Source of the DNA: Limosilactobacillus antri DSM 16041
Lineage (GTDB): Bacteria > Bacillota > Bacilli > Lactobacillales > Lactobacillaceae
DNA length: 52,364 nt
Direction: 5' to 3'
NCBI RefSeq assembly: GCF_000160835.1
Contig: NZ_GG700734.1
Span: 78,038 to 130,401, forward strand
Part shown: piece after piece, positions 26,276-35,397 of the stretch
How the letters are laid out: every line of letters starts with the position of its first letter
How positions within the stretch are numbered: position 1 is the first letter of the stretch
The notes under the pieces: model-generated
Told to the model about the DNA's origin: nothing
Database searches by the model: none
The model's input: the letters and a program-made list of their open reading frames with translations, nothing else
Program-made: the position numbers and the translations under genes

Positions 26276-28870
26276 ATGCTAGGTTATCCACATAAGAATA
26301 TTAAAGTCGTGCTGCCAGTTATCTTTACTTTTGGTGCGACCCTGTTGCTGCTACAGTCCCCAGGGTATGCTGATAGTAATCAGGGAGTTACCAGCAATAA
26401 TGTGGCCACTGTCGAAAATGTTGCCTCAAATACGACAGCCAATCGTAGCCAAACGGTAACGCTGGCAAGTCAAGGAACAGCTGCAACCACAACTGATAAC
26501 GCGGTTAGTTTAACTGATGATGCTGTTCAAGCCGCTAACAAAAAACTAGTAGTCAGTGGGGAACCAGTTCTTACGACTAGTCAGTACACAACAACAGCAG
26601 CAGCGGTCGATAGAGTCGGCACCGGAGCTATAAATACAAGTCAATTAACTCCAGCCGAAATTGCTTTTCTTAATAGTATTCATACCGGAGCCATTCAAAC
26701 TTGGCACCAATATGGTGTTTTACCATCATTAACTGCGGCCCAGGCCATTATCGAGAGCAAGTGGGGCCAATCATCTTTGGCTGCACAATACCATAACCTT
26801 TTCGGTATTAAGGGCTCCTTTAACGGGCACAGTGTTTATTTGCCGACTAACGAGGATTATGGTGGGGGAGTTGTAATAATTACTGCTCCGTTCAGAGTCT
26901 ACGATAATAATGCACAGTCGCTAGAAGATCATGGCCGGTTCTTTGTAGACAATAGCCGTTACCATAACTTACTCTGGAAAACTAATTATCGTGACGTTAC
27001 TTATCTAGTTAAAGCTGATGGTTACGCAACGGCCCCTAATTATACTGCAGTGTTGAATAGTGTGATCGAATCATATGGCCTTAACGCCTGGGATCGTGAA
27101 GCTGTCGATATTAATGATGGCTACATTGATGATTTATCGGTACATGCTGATGGTAAATTATACGTTAGTGGCTGGCACGCGACGAATGGTTACAGTTCAA
27201 ATATGTACCACTTCATTATTTTATTAGACGGTAATGGACGTGAATTATACCGTACGGAAGTAAATGGCAGTTATCGGCAGGATATTCAAAATGTATACCC
27301 GAATGCCAAAATTGCTGGCTGGGGCGGCTTTAGCATAGCAATTCCATATACCAAGGTGTTTGCTGGACAGAGTATTCAAGTAGTTTCTCGGTATACTTAT
27401 GATGGTCATGGCGAACCCAACGGTGGGAAAGATTTATGGTTTGTGCCGGTAACACTAAATGCGAATGCTGCCAACCTAGATAATATGTCCATAGATGCTA
27501 AAACAGGCAATCTTGGTGTTGCAGGATGGCATGCGGCAGACGCAAGTTTAGGGAAAAATTATCACTATGTCATTGTTTACGATAGTTCTAAGCAAGTCGA
27601 ATTAGGCCGGTTTTTGGTAGATAATTATGTTCGAAATGATGTCGAACGGGCTTATCCAGGGATTTATAATGCTGCCCATTCTGGATTTAAGCTAAATGTT
27701 AAGTTTTCGCCGGCACTAGCTGGTGATCAAATTCAGATTATTTCGCGGCACAGTAGCTCTCAAGACGGTAATAGTGATTATGTTGATTATTGGTTTGCCC
27801 CCAAGACGTTTACGGCTAACAAGGCTTGGTTGGATAATTATAGTATCCAAGGTAACAATTTGAACGTTAGCGGTTGGCATGCTGCTGACCAGAGTGTGGG
27901 CAAGAAGTACCATTACGTAATTGTCTTTGACGCAACGAAGCACCAAGAAATCACTCGTCGTTTAGTTCCATCCGCTAGCCGAAGTGACGTTGAGGGGGCA
28001 TACCCGAATGTCTATGGTTCTGGTAATTCGGGCTTTAGTGTGGATATTCCATTGACGCCTGCTATGACGAATGGGGACCAGATTCAGGCGATCTCACGTT
28101 ATACTAACGATAAATATGGTAATACCGATTATATTGATTATTGGTTTGCACCCAAAACTTTTACTGCTAACAAAGCGTCCCTTGATAGCTATCGTATTCA
28201 AGGCGAAAGCCTAAATGTTGGTGGTTGGCATGCGACTGACCAGAGTGTGGGGAAAAAGTACCACTATGTTATCGTTTACGATGCAACTAAGAAGCAGGAA
28301 ATTACTCGGCAGTTAGCGCCAACCTTTAATCGTGCCGATGTTGAACAAGCATACCCCAATGTTTATGGCTCTGGAAAGGCTGCCTTTAGTGTTAACGTTC
28401 CATTGACGTCGGCAATGACCAATGGTGATCAAATTCAAATTATTTCGCGTTACACCGATGATAAATACGGCAATGGTGACTACATCGATTACTGGTTTGC
28501 ACCCAAAACTTTTGTAGCCAATCAAGCTTGCTTAGATAATTTTAAGGTTAGCGGTAATCAAATTCAGATTGCTGGCTGGCACGCTGCCGACCAAAGTGTG
28601 GGTAAGCCCTACCACTACATCATCCTTTTTGATGCGACTACTGGTCACGAGGTTAAACGGCAACTGGTTCAACCTGCTGCCCGGCCTGACGTTGCCCAAG
28701 CTAATAGTATTTATAATGCTGGACAATCCGGCTTTAACCTTACCATGGATGTCGATCCAGCACTGAGCGGCCACCGTCTCCAGATTATTTCTCGTTACAG
28801 TGACGCTGTTAGCGGTGAGGGCAACCACATCGATTACTGGTTTGAACCAATCAACGTTACAATTAAATAA
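26276..28870 (+). CDS. Secreted GH73 glucosaminidase with five GWHA repeats
   Basis: An 864-residue paralogue of the preceding gene. It has a signal peptide (VVLPVIFTFGATLLLL), Thr/Ala/Asn linker, GH73 domain at ~125-280 with catalytic AIIESKWGQSSLA, and five GWHA repeats, three of them opening GWHAADQSVG or GWHATDQSVG. GGGAGGG lies 6 bases before the ATG. Base and codon use is visibly more A+T-rich than in the neighbouring copy through most of the gene, but the final 58 bases match that copy with a single difference, which suggests local gene conversion. A good terminator follows. Predicted glycan-strand hydrolase held to the wall by the repeats; no sortase motif. Confidence 0.92.
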   Translation: MLGYPHKNIKVVLPVIFTFGATLLLLQSPGYADSNQGVTSNNVATVENVASNTTANRSQTVTLASQGTAATTTDNAVSLTDDAVQAANKKLVVSGEPVLTTSQYTTTAAAVDRVGTGAINTSQLTPAEIAFLNSIHTGAIQTWHQYGVLPSLTAAQAIIESKWGQSSLAAQYHNLFGIKGSFNGHSVYLPTNEDYGGGVVIITAPFRVYDNNAQSLEDHGRFFVDNSRYHNLLWKTNYRDVTYLVKADGYATAPNYTAVLNSVIESYGLNAWDREAVDINDGYIDDLSVHADGKLYVSGWHATNGYSSNMYHFIILLDGNGRELYRTEVNGSYRQDIQNVYPNAKIAGWGGFSIAIPYTKVFAGQSIQVVSRYTYDGHGEPNGGKDLWFVPVTLNANAANLDNMSIDAKTGNLGVAGWHAADASLGKNYHYVIVYDSSKQVELGRFLVDNYVRNDVERAYPGIYNAAHSGFKLNVKFSPALAGDQIQIISRHSSSQDGNSDYVDYWFAPKTFTANKAWLDNYSIQGNNLNVSGWHAADQSVGKKYHYVIVFDATKHQEITRRLVPSASRSDVEGAYPNVYGSGNSGFSVDIPLTPAMTNGDQIQAISRYTNDKYGNTDYIDYWFAPKTFTANKASLDSYRIQGESLNVGGWHATDQSVGKKYHYVIVYDATKKQEITRQLAPTFNRADVEQAYPNVYGSGKAAFSVNVPLTSAMTNGDQIQIISRYTDDKYGNGDYIDYWFAPKTFVANQACLDNFKVSGNQIQIAGWHAADQSVGKPYHYIILFDATTGHEVKRQLVQPAARPDVAQANSIYNAGQSGFNLTMDVDPALSGHRLQIISRYSDAVSGEGNHIDYWFEPINVTIK

Positions 28871-28874
28871 CTAC

Positions 28875-28901
28875 GAAAGTCGGGGAATGCCCGGCTTTTT
28901 T
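28875..28901 (+). terminator. Intrinsic terminator after second GH73 gene
   Basis: Short GC-rich stem AGTCGGG/CCCGGCT with loop GAATG and a TTTTTT tail. Confidence 0.8.
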
Positions 28902-28976
28902 AGTTAGTTTTAATCATTCCAAGTGCCTAAGTGTGCTAAAATTAAACATGGATTTTGGCATTTTAAGGAGGCCATT

Positions 28977-29846
28977 ATGAAAGGAATTATTTTAGCTGGC
29001 GGGTCGGGAACCCGCCTGTACCCGATTACCCGGGGAATTTCAAAGCAGCTGATTCCAGTTTATGATAAGCCAATGGTGTACTACCCCTTGTCAACCCTGA
29101 TGTTGGCGGGGATTCGTGACATCCTGGTGATCTCTACTCCGGAATTTATGCCACTGTTCAAGAGCCTGCTGGGTGACGGCTCCGAACTGGGGTTGCACTT
29201 CTCCTACAAGGTTCAAGAAAAGCCAAACGGACTGGCCGAGGCCTTCATTTTGGGTGAAGACTTTATCGGCGACGACAGCGTCTGCCTGATCTTAGGCGAC
29301 AACATCTACTACGGCGCTGGCTTATCCGACCTGGTTCAGTCGGCGGCGAAGAAGACTGACGGTGCGACCGTCTTTGGCTACCACGTCAACGATCCGGAGC
29401 GCTTCGGCGTGGTCGACTTCGACGACCAGATGCACGCCCTGTCGATCGAAGAAAAGCCGGCCCACCCGAAGAGCAACTACGCGGTCACCGGTCTCTACTT
29501 CTACGACAACGACGTGGTGGACATTGCCAAGCACATCCAGCCGTCCGCCCGGGGCGAACTGGAGATTACCGACGTCAATAAGGAATACCTGCGCCGGGGC
29601 AAGCTCGACGTCAAGCTGATGGGGCGGGGCTACGCCTGGTTGGATACCGGGACCCATGATTCCATGCTGGAGGCGGCCAACTTCATCGCCACGATTGAAC
29701 GGCGGCAGAACCTCAAGGTCGCGGCCCTCGAAGAAATTGCCTACCGTATGGGCTACATCGACAGGGACCAGCTGGTCAAGCTGGCCCAACCGTTAAAGAA
29801 GAATGATTACGGCCAATACCTCCTGCGATTGGCCAAGGAAGATTAA
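28977..29846 (+). CDS. rmlA: Glucose-1-phosphate thymidylyltransferase
   Basis: First step of dTDP-L-rhamnose synthesis: glucose-1-phosphate plus dTTP gives dTDP-glucose and pyrophosphate. The 289 residues match the usual length. The nucleotide-binding start [18 protein letters not shown], the segment [20 protein letters not shown] and GDNIYYG are diagnostic. ATG 28977 is chosen because AAGGAGG (28965-28971) precedes it; the longer upstream frame has no ribosome site. It is first in an rmlA-rmlC-rmlB-rmlD operon with gaps of 14, 2 and 71 bases. G+C is clearly higher than in the GH73 gene just before it. Confidence 0.98.
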   Translation: MKGIILAGGSGTRLYPITRGISKQLIPVYDKPMVYYPLSTLMLAGIRDILVISTPEFMPLFKSLLGDGSELGLHFSYKVQEKPNGLAEAFILGEDFIGDDSVCLILGDNIYYGAGLSDLVQSAAKKTDGATVFGYHVNDPERFGVVDFDDQMHALSIEEKPAHPKSNYAVTGLYFYDNDVVDIAKHIQPSARGELEITDVNKEYLRRGKLDVKLMGRGYAWLDTGTHDSMLEAANFIATIERRQNLKVAALEEIAYRMGYIDRDQLVKLAQPLKKNDYGQYLLRLAKED

Positions 29847-29860
29847 GGAGCGAGTAATTA

Positions 29861-30436
29861 ATGTCATTAAAAGTGATTGATACCTCATTACCAGATGCTA
29901 AGATTGTGGAAACCGACGTCTTCGGCGACCACCGGGGCTTCTTTACCGAAACTTACACCAAGAACAAGTTTGAAGCAGCTGGAATTAACGTTGAATTCAC
30001 CCAGGACAACCAGTCACTGTCCGTGGAACCGGGGGTCCTGCGGGGGATGCACTACCAGCTGGCACCGTACTCCCAAACCAAGTTGCTGCGGGCCGTTACC
30101 GGGGCGATTTACGACGTTATCGTCGACATCCGGAAGGGGTCGCCAGCTTACGGCAAGTGGGAAGGCTTTATCCTGAGTGAATACAACCACCGCCAGCTCC
30201 TGGTTCCCAAGGGCTTTGCGCACGGTTTCGTGACCCTGACGCCGAACGTCAACGTGGCCTACAAGGTCGACGGCTACTACGCACCGGAAGCTGACCGTGG
30301 AATTGCCTTTGATGACCCTGACCTGGACATCAAGTGGCCAATGCCGGTTGACCACCTGATTCTCTCCGAAAAGGATCAGCACCACCCAGCATTCAAGGAC
30401 GCCGAAATTAACTTCACTTACGGGGAGGACAAGTAA
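29861..30436 (+). CDS. rmlC: dTDP-4-dehydrorhamnose 3,5-epimerase
   Basis: Third step of dTDP-L-rhamnose synthesis, a cupin-fold double epimerase. Family motifs are DHRGFFTETY, FTQDNQSLS, GVLRGMHYQ (active-site His) and PKGFAHGFVTL. The 191 residues are typical. It starts 14 bases after rmlA with a ribosome site AAGGAG, and ends 2 bases before rmlB. Confidence 0.98.
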   Translation: MSLKVIDTSLPDAKIVETDVFGDHRGFFTETYTKNKFEAAGINVEFTQDNQSLSVEPGVLRGMHYQLAPYSQTKLLRAVTGAIYDVIVDIRKGSPAYGKWEGFILSEYNHRQLLVPKGFAHGFVTLTPNVNVAYKVDGYYAPEADRGIAFDDPDLDIKWPMPVDHLILSEKDQHHPAFKDAEINFTYGEDK

Positions 30437-30438
30437 AT

Positions 30439-31422
30439 ATGAATATTTTAGTTACCGGTGGGGCCGGCTTTATCGGTTCCAACTTCATCCACTACATGCT
30501 GGAAAAGCATCCGGACGATAACCTGATTAACTTAGACTTGCTGACTTACGCGGGGAACATCCACAACCTGGACGACGTTAAGGACAACCCGCACTACCAC
30601 TTCGTCAAGGGCAACATCGTCAACCGGGAACTGGTTACCCACCTGGTGCATGAATTCAACATCGACCACATCGTCAACTTCGCGGCTGAATCGCACGTTG
30701 ACCGGTCAATCTTGCACCCCGAAGTTTTCGTGGAAACCAATGTTCAGGGGACCCTGGCCCTCTTGGATGTAGCCAAGCGCGAGGGGGTTGAGAAGTTCCT
30801 GCAGGTTTCCACCGACGAAGTTTACGGGACCCTGGGAGCCACCGGCTACTTCACCGAGGAATCGCCACTGCAACCAAACTCACCGTACTCCGCAAGCAAG
30901 GCCTCTGCTGACATGATGGTTCGGGCCTACTACGAGACTTACGGTCTGAACGTCAACATCACCCGCTGTTCCAACAACTACGGACCGTACCAGTTCCCTG
31001 AAAAGCTGATTCCGCTGATGACTTCTAACGGAATGGAAGGCAAGGACCTGCCAATTTACGGGAATGGTAAGAACATCCGTGACTGGCTCTACGTTTCTGA
31101 CCACTGCCAAGCCATCGACCTGGTGCTCCGTGATGGCAAGCCGGGTGAAATTTATAACGTTGGTGGCCACAACGAACGGACCAACAATGAGATCGTCCAC
31201 CTGATCGTAGATAACCTGGGGATTTCTGAAGACCACATCAAGTACGTCAAGGACCGGTTGGGCCACGATAAGCGCTACGCCATCGACCCGACGAAGATTG
31301 AAACTGAACTGGGCTGGAAGCCAGAATACACCTTTGATACTGGAATCGTGAAGACGATTGACTGGTACAAGAACAACGAAGACTGGTGGCAGCCACTGAA
31401 GGCTAAGGCGGCTTTGAAGTAA
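30439..31422 (+). CDS. rmlB: dTDP-glucose 4,6-dehydratase
   Basis: Second step of dTDP-L-rhamnose synthesis, an extended short-chain dehydrogenase. NAD-binding TGGAGFIGSNF at the start, the active-site TDEVYG, the YSASK catalytic Tyr-Lys pair, and RCSNNYGPYQFPEKLIP are all present. At 327 residues it is slightly short of many homologues (~340) but no motif is missing. GGGAGGA within the rmlC end serves as its ribosome site. Confidence 0.98.
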   Translation: MNILVTGGAGFIGSNFIHYMLEKHPDDNLINLDLLTYAGNIHNLDDVKDNPHYHFVKGNIVNRELVTHLVHEFNIDHIVNFAAESHVDRSILHPEVFVETNVQGTLALLDVAKREGVEKFLQVSTDEVYGTLGATGYFTEESPLQPNSPYSASKASADMMVRAYYETYGLNVNITRCSNNYGPYQFPEKLIPLMTSNGMEGKDLPIYGNGKNIRDWLYVSDHCQAIDLVLRDGKPGEIYNVGGHNERTNNEIVHLIVDNLGISEDHIKYVKDRLGHDKRYAIDPTKIETELGWKPEYTFDTGIVKTIDWYKNNEDWWQPLKAKAALK

Positions 31423-31493
31423 TTGAATTTAAGATAAGTAGAGAGGGACTGCTGGAAGATTACCAACGGGCCCTCTTTTAGGAGGAAATAGCA

Positions 31494-32336
31494 ATGAGCA
31501 AGATTATGATCACCGGGGCGAACGGCCAGCTGGGCACGGAACTCCGCCACCTGCTGGACGAAAAGGGCATTGCTTACGACGCCTTTGACTCTCGTGAAAT
31601 GGACATCACTGACCGGGCGGCGGTCGACCAGCGCTTCGCCGCGTGCCGGCCGGAAGTCGTCTTCCACTGTGCGGCCTTTACCGCCGTGGACCCGGCCGAA
31701 GACGAAAAGAAGGATTTGAACTGGGCGGTCAACGAAACGGGCACCAAGAACGTCGCCGAGGCCGCTCAACGGGCGGGGGCCACCCTGGTCTACATCAGCA
31801 CCGACTACGTCTTTGACGGGACCAACGAGGGTGAGTACCAGACCGACGCACCGACCAACCCGAAGAACGAGTACGGTAAGGCCAAGCTGGCGGGTGAACA
31901 GCTGGTGGAAAAAATTATGGACAAGTATTACATCATCCGGACCTCCTGGGTCTTCGGCCAATACGGCAGGAACTTTGTCTACACGATGCTGCGACTGGCT
32001 AAGGACCACGACCGACTGACCGTGGTGGCGGACCAAGTCGGCCGGCCGACTTGGACCCGGACCCTGGCGGAGTTTATGCTCTACGCGGTCCAACATCAAA
32101 TCCCGTCCGGCCGCTACCAGTTATCCAATGACGGTTCCTGCTCCTGGTACGAGTTTGCCAGTGAAATCCTGAAGGGCCAGCCGGTTGAGGTGGCGCCGGT
32201 AACTTCTGAAGAATACCCGCAAAAAGCTTACCGGCCGCGGCATTCCATCATGAGTTTGGATAAGGTCAAGGCCGTTGGCTTTACGCCGATTAGCTGGCAG
32301 GAAGCCCTGCAAAACTTTCTGAAACAGGTTGATTAA
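31494..32336 (+). CDS. rmlD: dTDP-4-dehydrorhamnose reductase
   Basis: Final step of the pathway: NAD(P)H-dependent reduction to dTDP-L-rhamnose. Shows ITGANGQLG, the AAFTAVD segment, STDYVFDG, and the YGKAKLAGE catalytic Tyr-Lys. 280 residues, normal. It begins 71 bases after rmlB, with TAGGAGGAAA as ribosome site. The gap contains a short inverted AGAGGG/CCCTCT pair of uncertain meaning. A strong terminator closes the operon. Confidence 0.97.
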   Translation: MSKIMITGANGQLGTELRHLLDEKGIAYDAFDSREMDITDRAAVDQRFAACRPEVVFHCAAFTAVDPAEDEKKDLNWAVNETGTKNVAEAAQRAGATLVYISTDYVFDGTNEGEYQTDAPTNPKNEYGKAKLAGEQLVEKIMDKYYIIRTSWVFGQYGRNFVYTMLRLAKDHDRLTVVADQVGRPTWTRTLAEFMLYAVQHQIPSGRYQLSNDGSCSWYEFASEILKGQPVEVAPVTSEEYPQKAYRPRHSIMSLDKVKAVGFTPISWQEALQNFLKQVD

Positions 32337-32357
32337 TTGTCTGTTACAGATATTTAC

Positions 32358-32382
32358 AATCCCGTTGCAAACGGGATTTTTT
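32358..32382 (+). terminator. Intrinsic terminator of rml operon
   Basis: Perfect 9-base stem AATCCCGTT/AACGGGATT with loop GCA and TTTT tail. Confidence 0.9.
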
Positions 32383-32444
32383 ACTTTTAAAGCCTTATAA
32401 TTTTTCTTATGCAGAATAAGAAAGGGTTAAGAAAGGAAGTTAAG

Positions 32445-35301
32445 ATGGAAGCCAAGAAACGGTTTAAATTGTACAAAAGTGGAAAGCTATGGTGTTGTGC
32501 GGCGGTTGCCTTTGGGGTGCTGGCGTTTGGTACGGTTGATGGGCAAGCCGATGATACCACGCCAGCTGCTGCCACGACGAGCCAGGTCAGTACGATGGCC
32601 AGCCAGGCCGTGACGACGCCGGCTGCTGACGGGACAAACAGCGCGCAGACTAGCACGGACCCGGCCAAGGCCACCACACCGGTAGCCGATTCGACAACTA
32701 CCATGGCGCTGGCAGATAACGGTGCTTCGGTAGCGAAGACAGAATCCAGTGCATCGGTCAGCGGTAACCCAACCGCTGAAAGCGCCACGACCACGACTTT
32801 GAACGTTCAGCAGCAAGCTGCGGTTCCGGTTACTAGCAGGGCGGTCACGACGGCGGCCTACGCGGCAACTAATAACCTGACCACCGCCGACACCTTGGAC
32901 ATCTCGGCCTACCAGCCGAACATTTCGGAGGAAACCTTCCGCCAGTACCATAACCAGGGGATCAACAACGTCATTGTCAAGCTGTCGGAAAGCACCGGCT
33001 GGACCAATGGCTACGCCCAGCAGCAGGTTTCCCGGGCCCAGGCAGCGGGGATGGCGGTTTCGGCCTACCACTTTGTCCGTTTCACAACGGCCGCCCAAGC
33101 CCAAGCAGAGGCCCAGCTCTTCGCCCAGATGGCGCGGAACGTTGGCCTAGGCAATGACACCTTGATGATTGCCGACGTGGAGGATGTTCCTCAGACACGG
33201 TACGCGGGGATTGTAAATAACCTGAACGTCTTTTTCCAAACCCTGAGTTCGTTGGGTTACACCAACCACGGGGTCTATACTGGCCTGTCCTATGACCAGC
33301 AGTACAACGTCAGCTCCACGGTCGGCAAGGCCCGGACCTGGATTGCGATGTACTACCTGGACTATTCCGCTAATGCGGCCCGGAGCAACTATATGCGGAG
33401 CCTGGGCTACGGGGCCTGGCAGTATACCGACCGCTGGGGCGGCTATATCGATGCTTCCATTGATTTTGGAATGTTTGCCAACTACGCTGGTCACCAAACG
33501 ACTAGCGCGGCGAATTTGGATAACTTTAACATTAACGCTAATAACAATACCCTCGACGTTGCCGGTTGGTTTGCCGATAACAATAATGAAGGGAAGAACA
33601 ATCGTTACGTCATTTTGCTGGATCAGGACAACGGCAGCCGCGAGCTTGCCCGGCAGCAGGTGAATGCGGTTAGCCGTCCGGACGTTGCCAATGCCTTTAG
33701 CGGGATTTATGGAGCCGGCACCTCCGGTTTTAACGCTAGCTTTGCCTTAACCGGTAGTTTGGCTGATGCAATCGCTAAGGGCCACCGGATACAGGTAATT
33801 ATTCGTTATACCAGTTCCGGTGATGGTAACAGTGACTACAACGATCACTGGTTTAACGGTACTGCTTTTAACACTAACGTTGCTAACTTGGATCAGGTTC
33901 AGATTACGAACGGCGGAATTACCGTCGCTGGCTGGCACGCTGCTGACCAGGCGGCCGGCCGTAATCTTCATGAATTGATTTTGCTGGATTCGACTACTGG
34001 AAAAGAGCTTGCCCGCCAGACGGTTAATAACGTTAGCCGGGCGGATGTTGGCCGCGCCTTTGGGAACGTTTATAACAGCGGCAATTCCGGTTTCAACGTT
34101 TCCTTTAATATGAATGGTAAATTAAAGGCGGCAATTATGAACGGAGACTCCCTGCAGGTGATTAGCCGGTATAGTTCTCAGGAGAACGGTGGCAACATCG
34201 ACTACTGGTTTACCCCGCAAGCACTCAATAACAATATTGCGGCGGTGGATGACTTTAGCCTGTACAATGGCCACCTCCGTGTGACTGGCTGGCACGCTGC
34301 TGATAAGTCGGTACTGGAGCCGAACCAGTTGATCTTGCTGATTGATAACCAGACTGGTAAAGAGGTTGCACGGGTTAACGCGGCAACCGTAAGCCGGGCG
34401 GACATTGCCAGACTTTATCCAACCGTGGTTAACAGTGGCAATTCTGGTTTTGTTGCCGATTTCAATATTGCAGAGCATAGCGGTTTGCAGCAAGCGCTAT
34501 TGGAAGGCCACTCGTTACTGGTCCAAGCAGGCGAAGAGCTTTGCTAATGACCAAACCAGCCAGCGGTTAGAGTCATTTGGCATCGATGGCAACACTGTTC
34601 GGGCAACTGGCTGGTATGCCGATAGCCGCAGTGCAGGGGCACAAGCAATGTACGTTATCCTGTTTGATGCAACTACTGGTCGTGAAGTTGGCCGGCAGCA
34701 GGTCGCTAATGGCCGTGCCCGGGCTGATGTTGCGGCCGCTAACCCCGAAATTTATGGTGCATCGCAGAGCGGCTTTGACGTGGCGTTTAACATTCAAGGG
34801 AACGATGCGCTGACGGCGGCCCTAAAAGCCGGACACCAGCTGCAGGTAGTTGCCCGCTATACTAATGATAAGCAGTCCGGTGAAGGGACCTTTGTCCACT
34901 ATTTCTTTGCCCCACAGTCATTCCAACAGAATTTAGGCTACCTGGATTCACTAACTATGAAGCAAGACGGCAGTGTTCAGGCTAGTGGTTGGCATATTAG
35001 CAACCAGATTATTGGGCGCCCATACCACTACGTCATCTTGTTTGATGCGACTCAGGGAAGAGAAATTACCCGGGTGAGGGTAAATGGCCAGGTTGACCGG
35101 CCCGATATTGCTAAACTCTACCCAACCGTATATGGTAGTGCAACGTCAGGCTTTAGCGTGAACTTTGCTAGTTCAGCCGCAATCCGGCAGGCAATCAGCA
35201 GCGGTCACAGCCTACAGGTCATTGACCGTTATAGCGCTGCTCAGGACGGTAATAGTGACTATGTGGACTTATGGTCTTCACTACGGCGGCTCTCCCTGTA
35301 A
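32445..35301 (+). pseudogene. GH25 lysozyme with five GWHA repeats, broken by deletion in repeat 3
   Basis: Starts at ATG 32445 after AAAGGAAG, with KxYKxGKxW signal (KLYKSGKLWCCAAV). A Thr/Ala-rich linker leads to a GH25 muramidase domain at about residues 147-351. It shows DISAYQ (catalytic Asp), IADVEDV (acidic pair) and a closing GAWQYTDRW segment. Five GWHA repeats follow. The frame ends at TAA 34545-34547 inside repeat 3 and continues in another frame (WSKQAKSFAND) to 35301. The usual ISRYS...YVDYW part of repeat 3 is missing, and TTACTGGTC at 34515-34523 can be read as both the upstream LLV and the downstream YWS, the expected scar of a deletion between short direct repeats. The lysozyme domain and two and a half repeats remain translatable, so partial activity is possible. 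Confidence 0.87.
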
Positions 35302-35331
35302 GATTTAATGTTGTAATTTGGTGAACAAACC

Positions 35332-35370
35332 AAAAGACGTCATCAGCGATATACCGATGGCGTCTTTTTT
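35332..35370 (+). terminator. Intrinsic terminator after GH25 gene
   Basis: Stem AAAAGACGTCATC with GATGGCGTCTTTT and further T bases. The A-run on the left side lets it work in both directions, so it may also end the minus-strand Rpn gene. Confidence 0.85.
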
Positions 35371-35397
35371 GATGGTTATTGAGAATGCCTTAAGCAA

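Noticed and set aside
31423..31493. Attenuator between rmlB and rmlD (AGAGGG/CCCTCT pair followed by TTTT)
   Set aside because: The stem is only six pairs with a loop of more than 25 bases. It might reduce read-through slightly, but it is not a convincing terminator or riboswitch.
3481..35301. GWHA repeats as choline-binding, glucan-binding or Listeria-type GW (SH3-like) modules
   Set aside because: Choline/glucan-binding repeats are ~20 residues and GW modules ~80 residues with different spacing. These units are ~110-125 residues with conserved SRYS and DYWF motifs.
3481..35301. LPxTG sortase anchors or LysM domains in the repeat proteins
   Set aside because: All eight C-termini were read; none has LPxTG with a hydrophobic tail, and no LysM-like segment was found.
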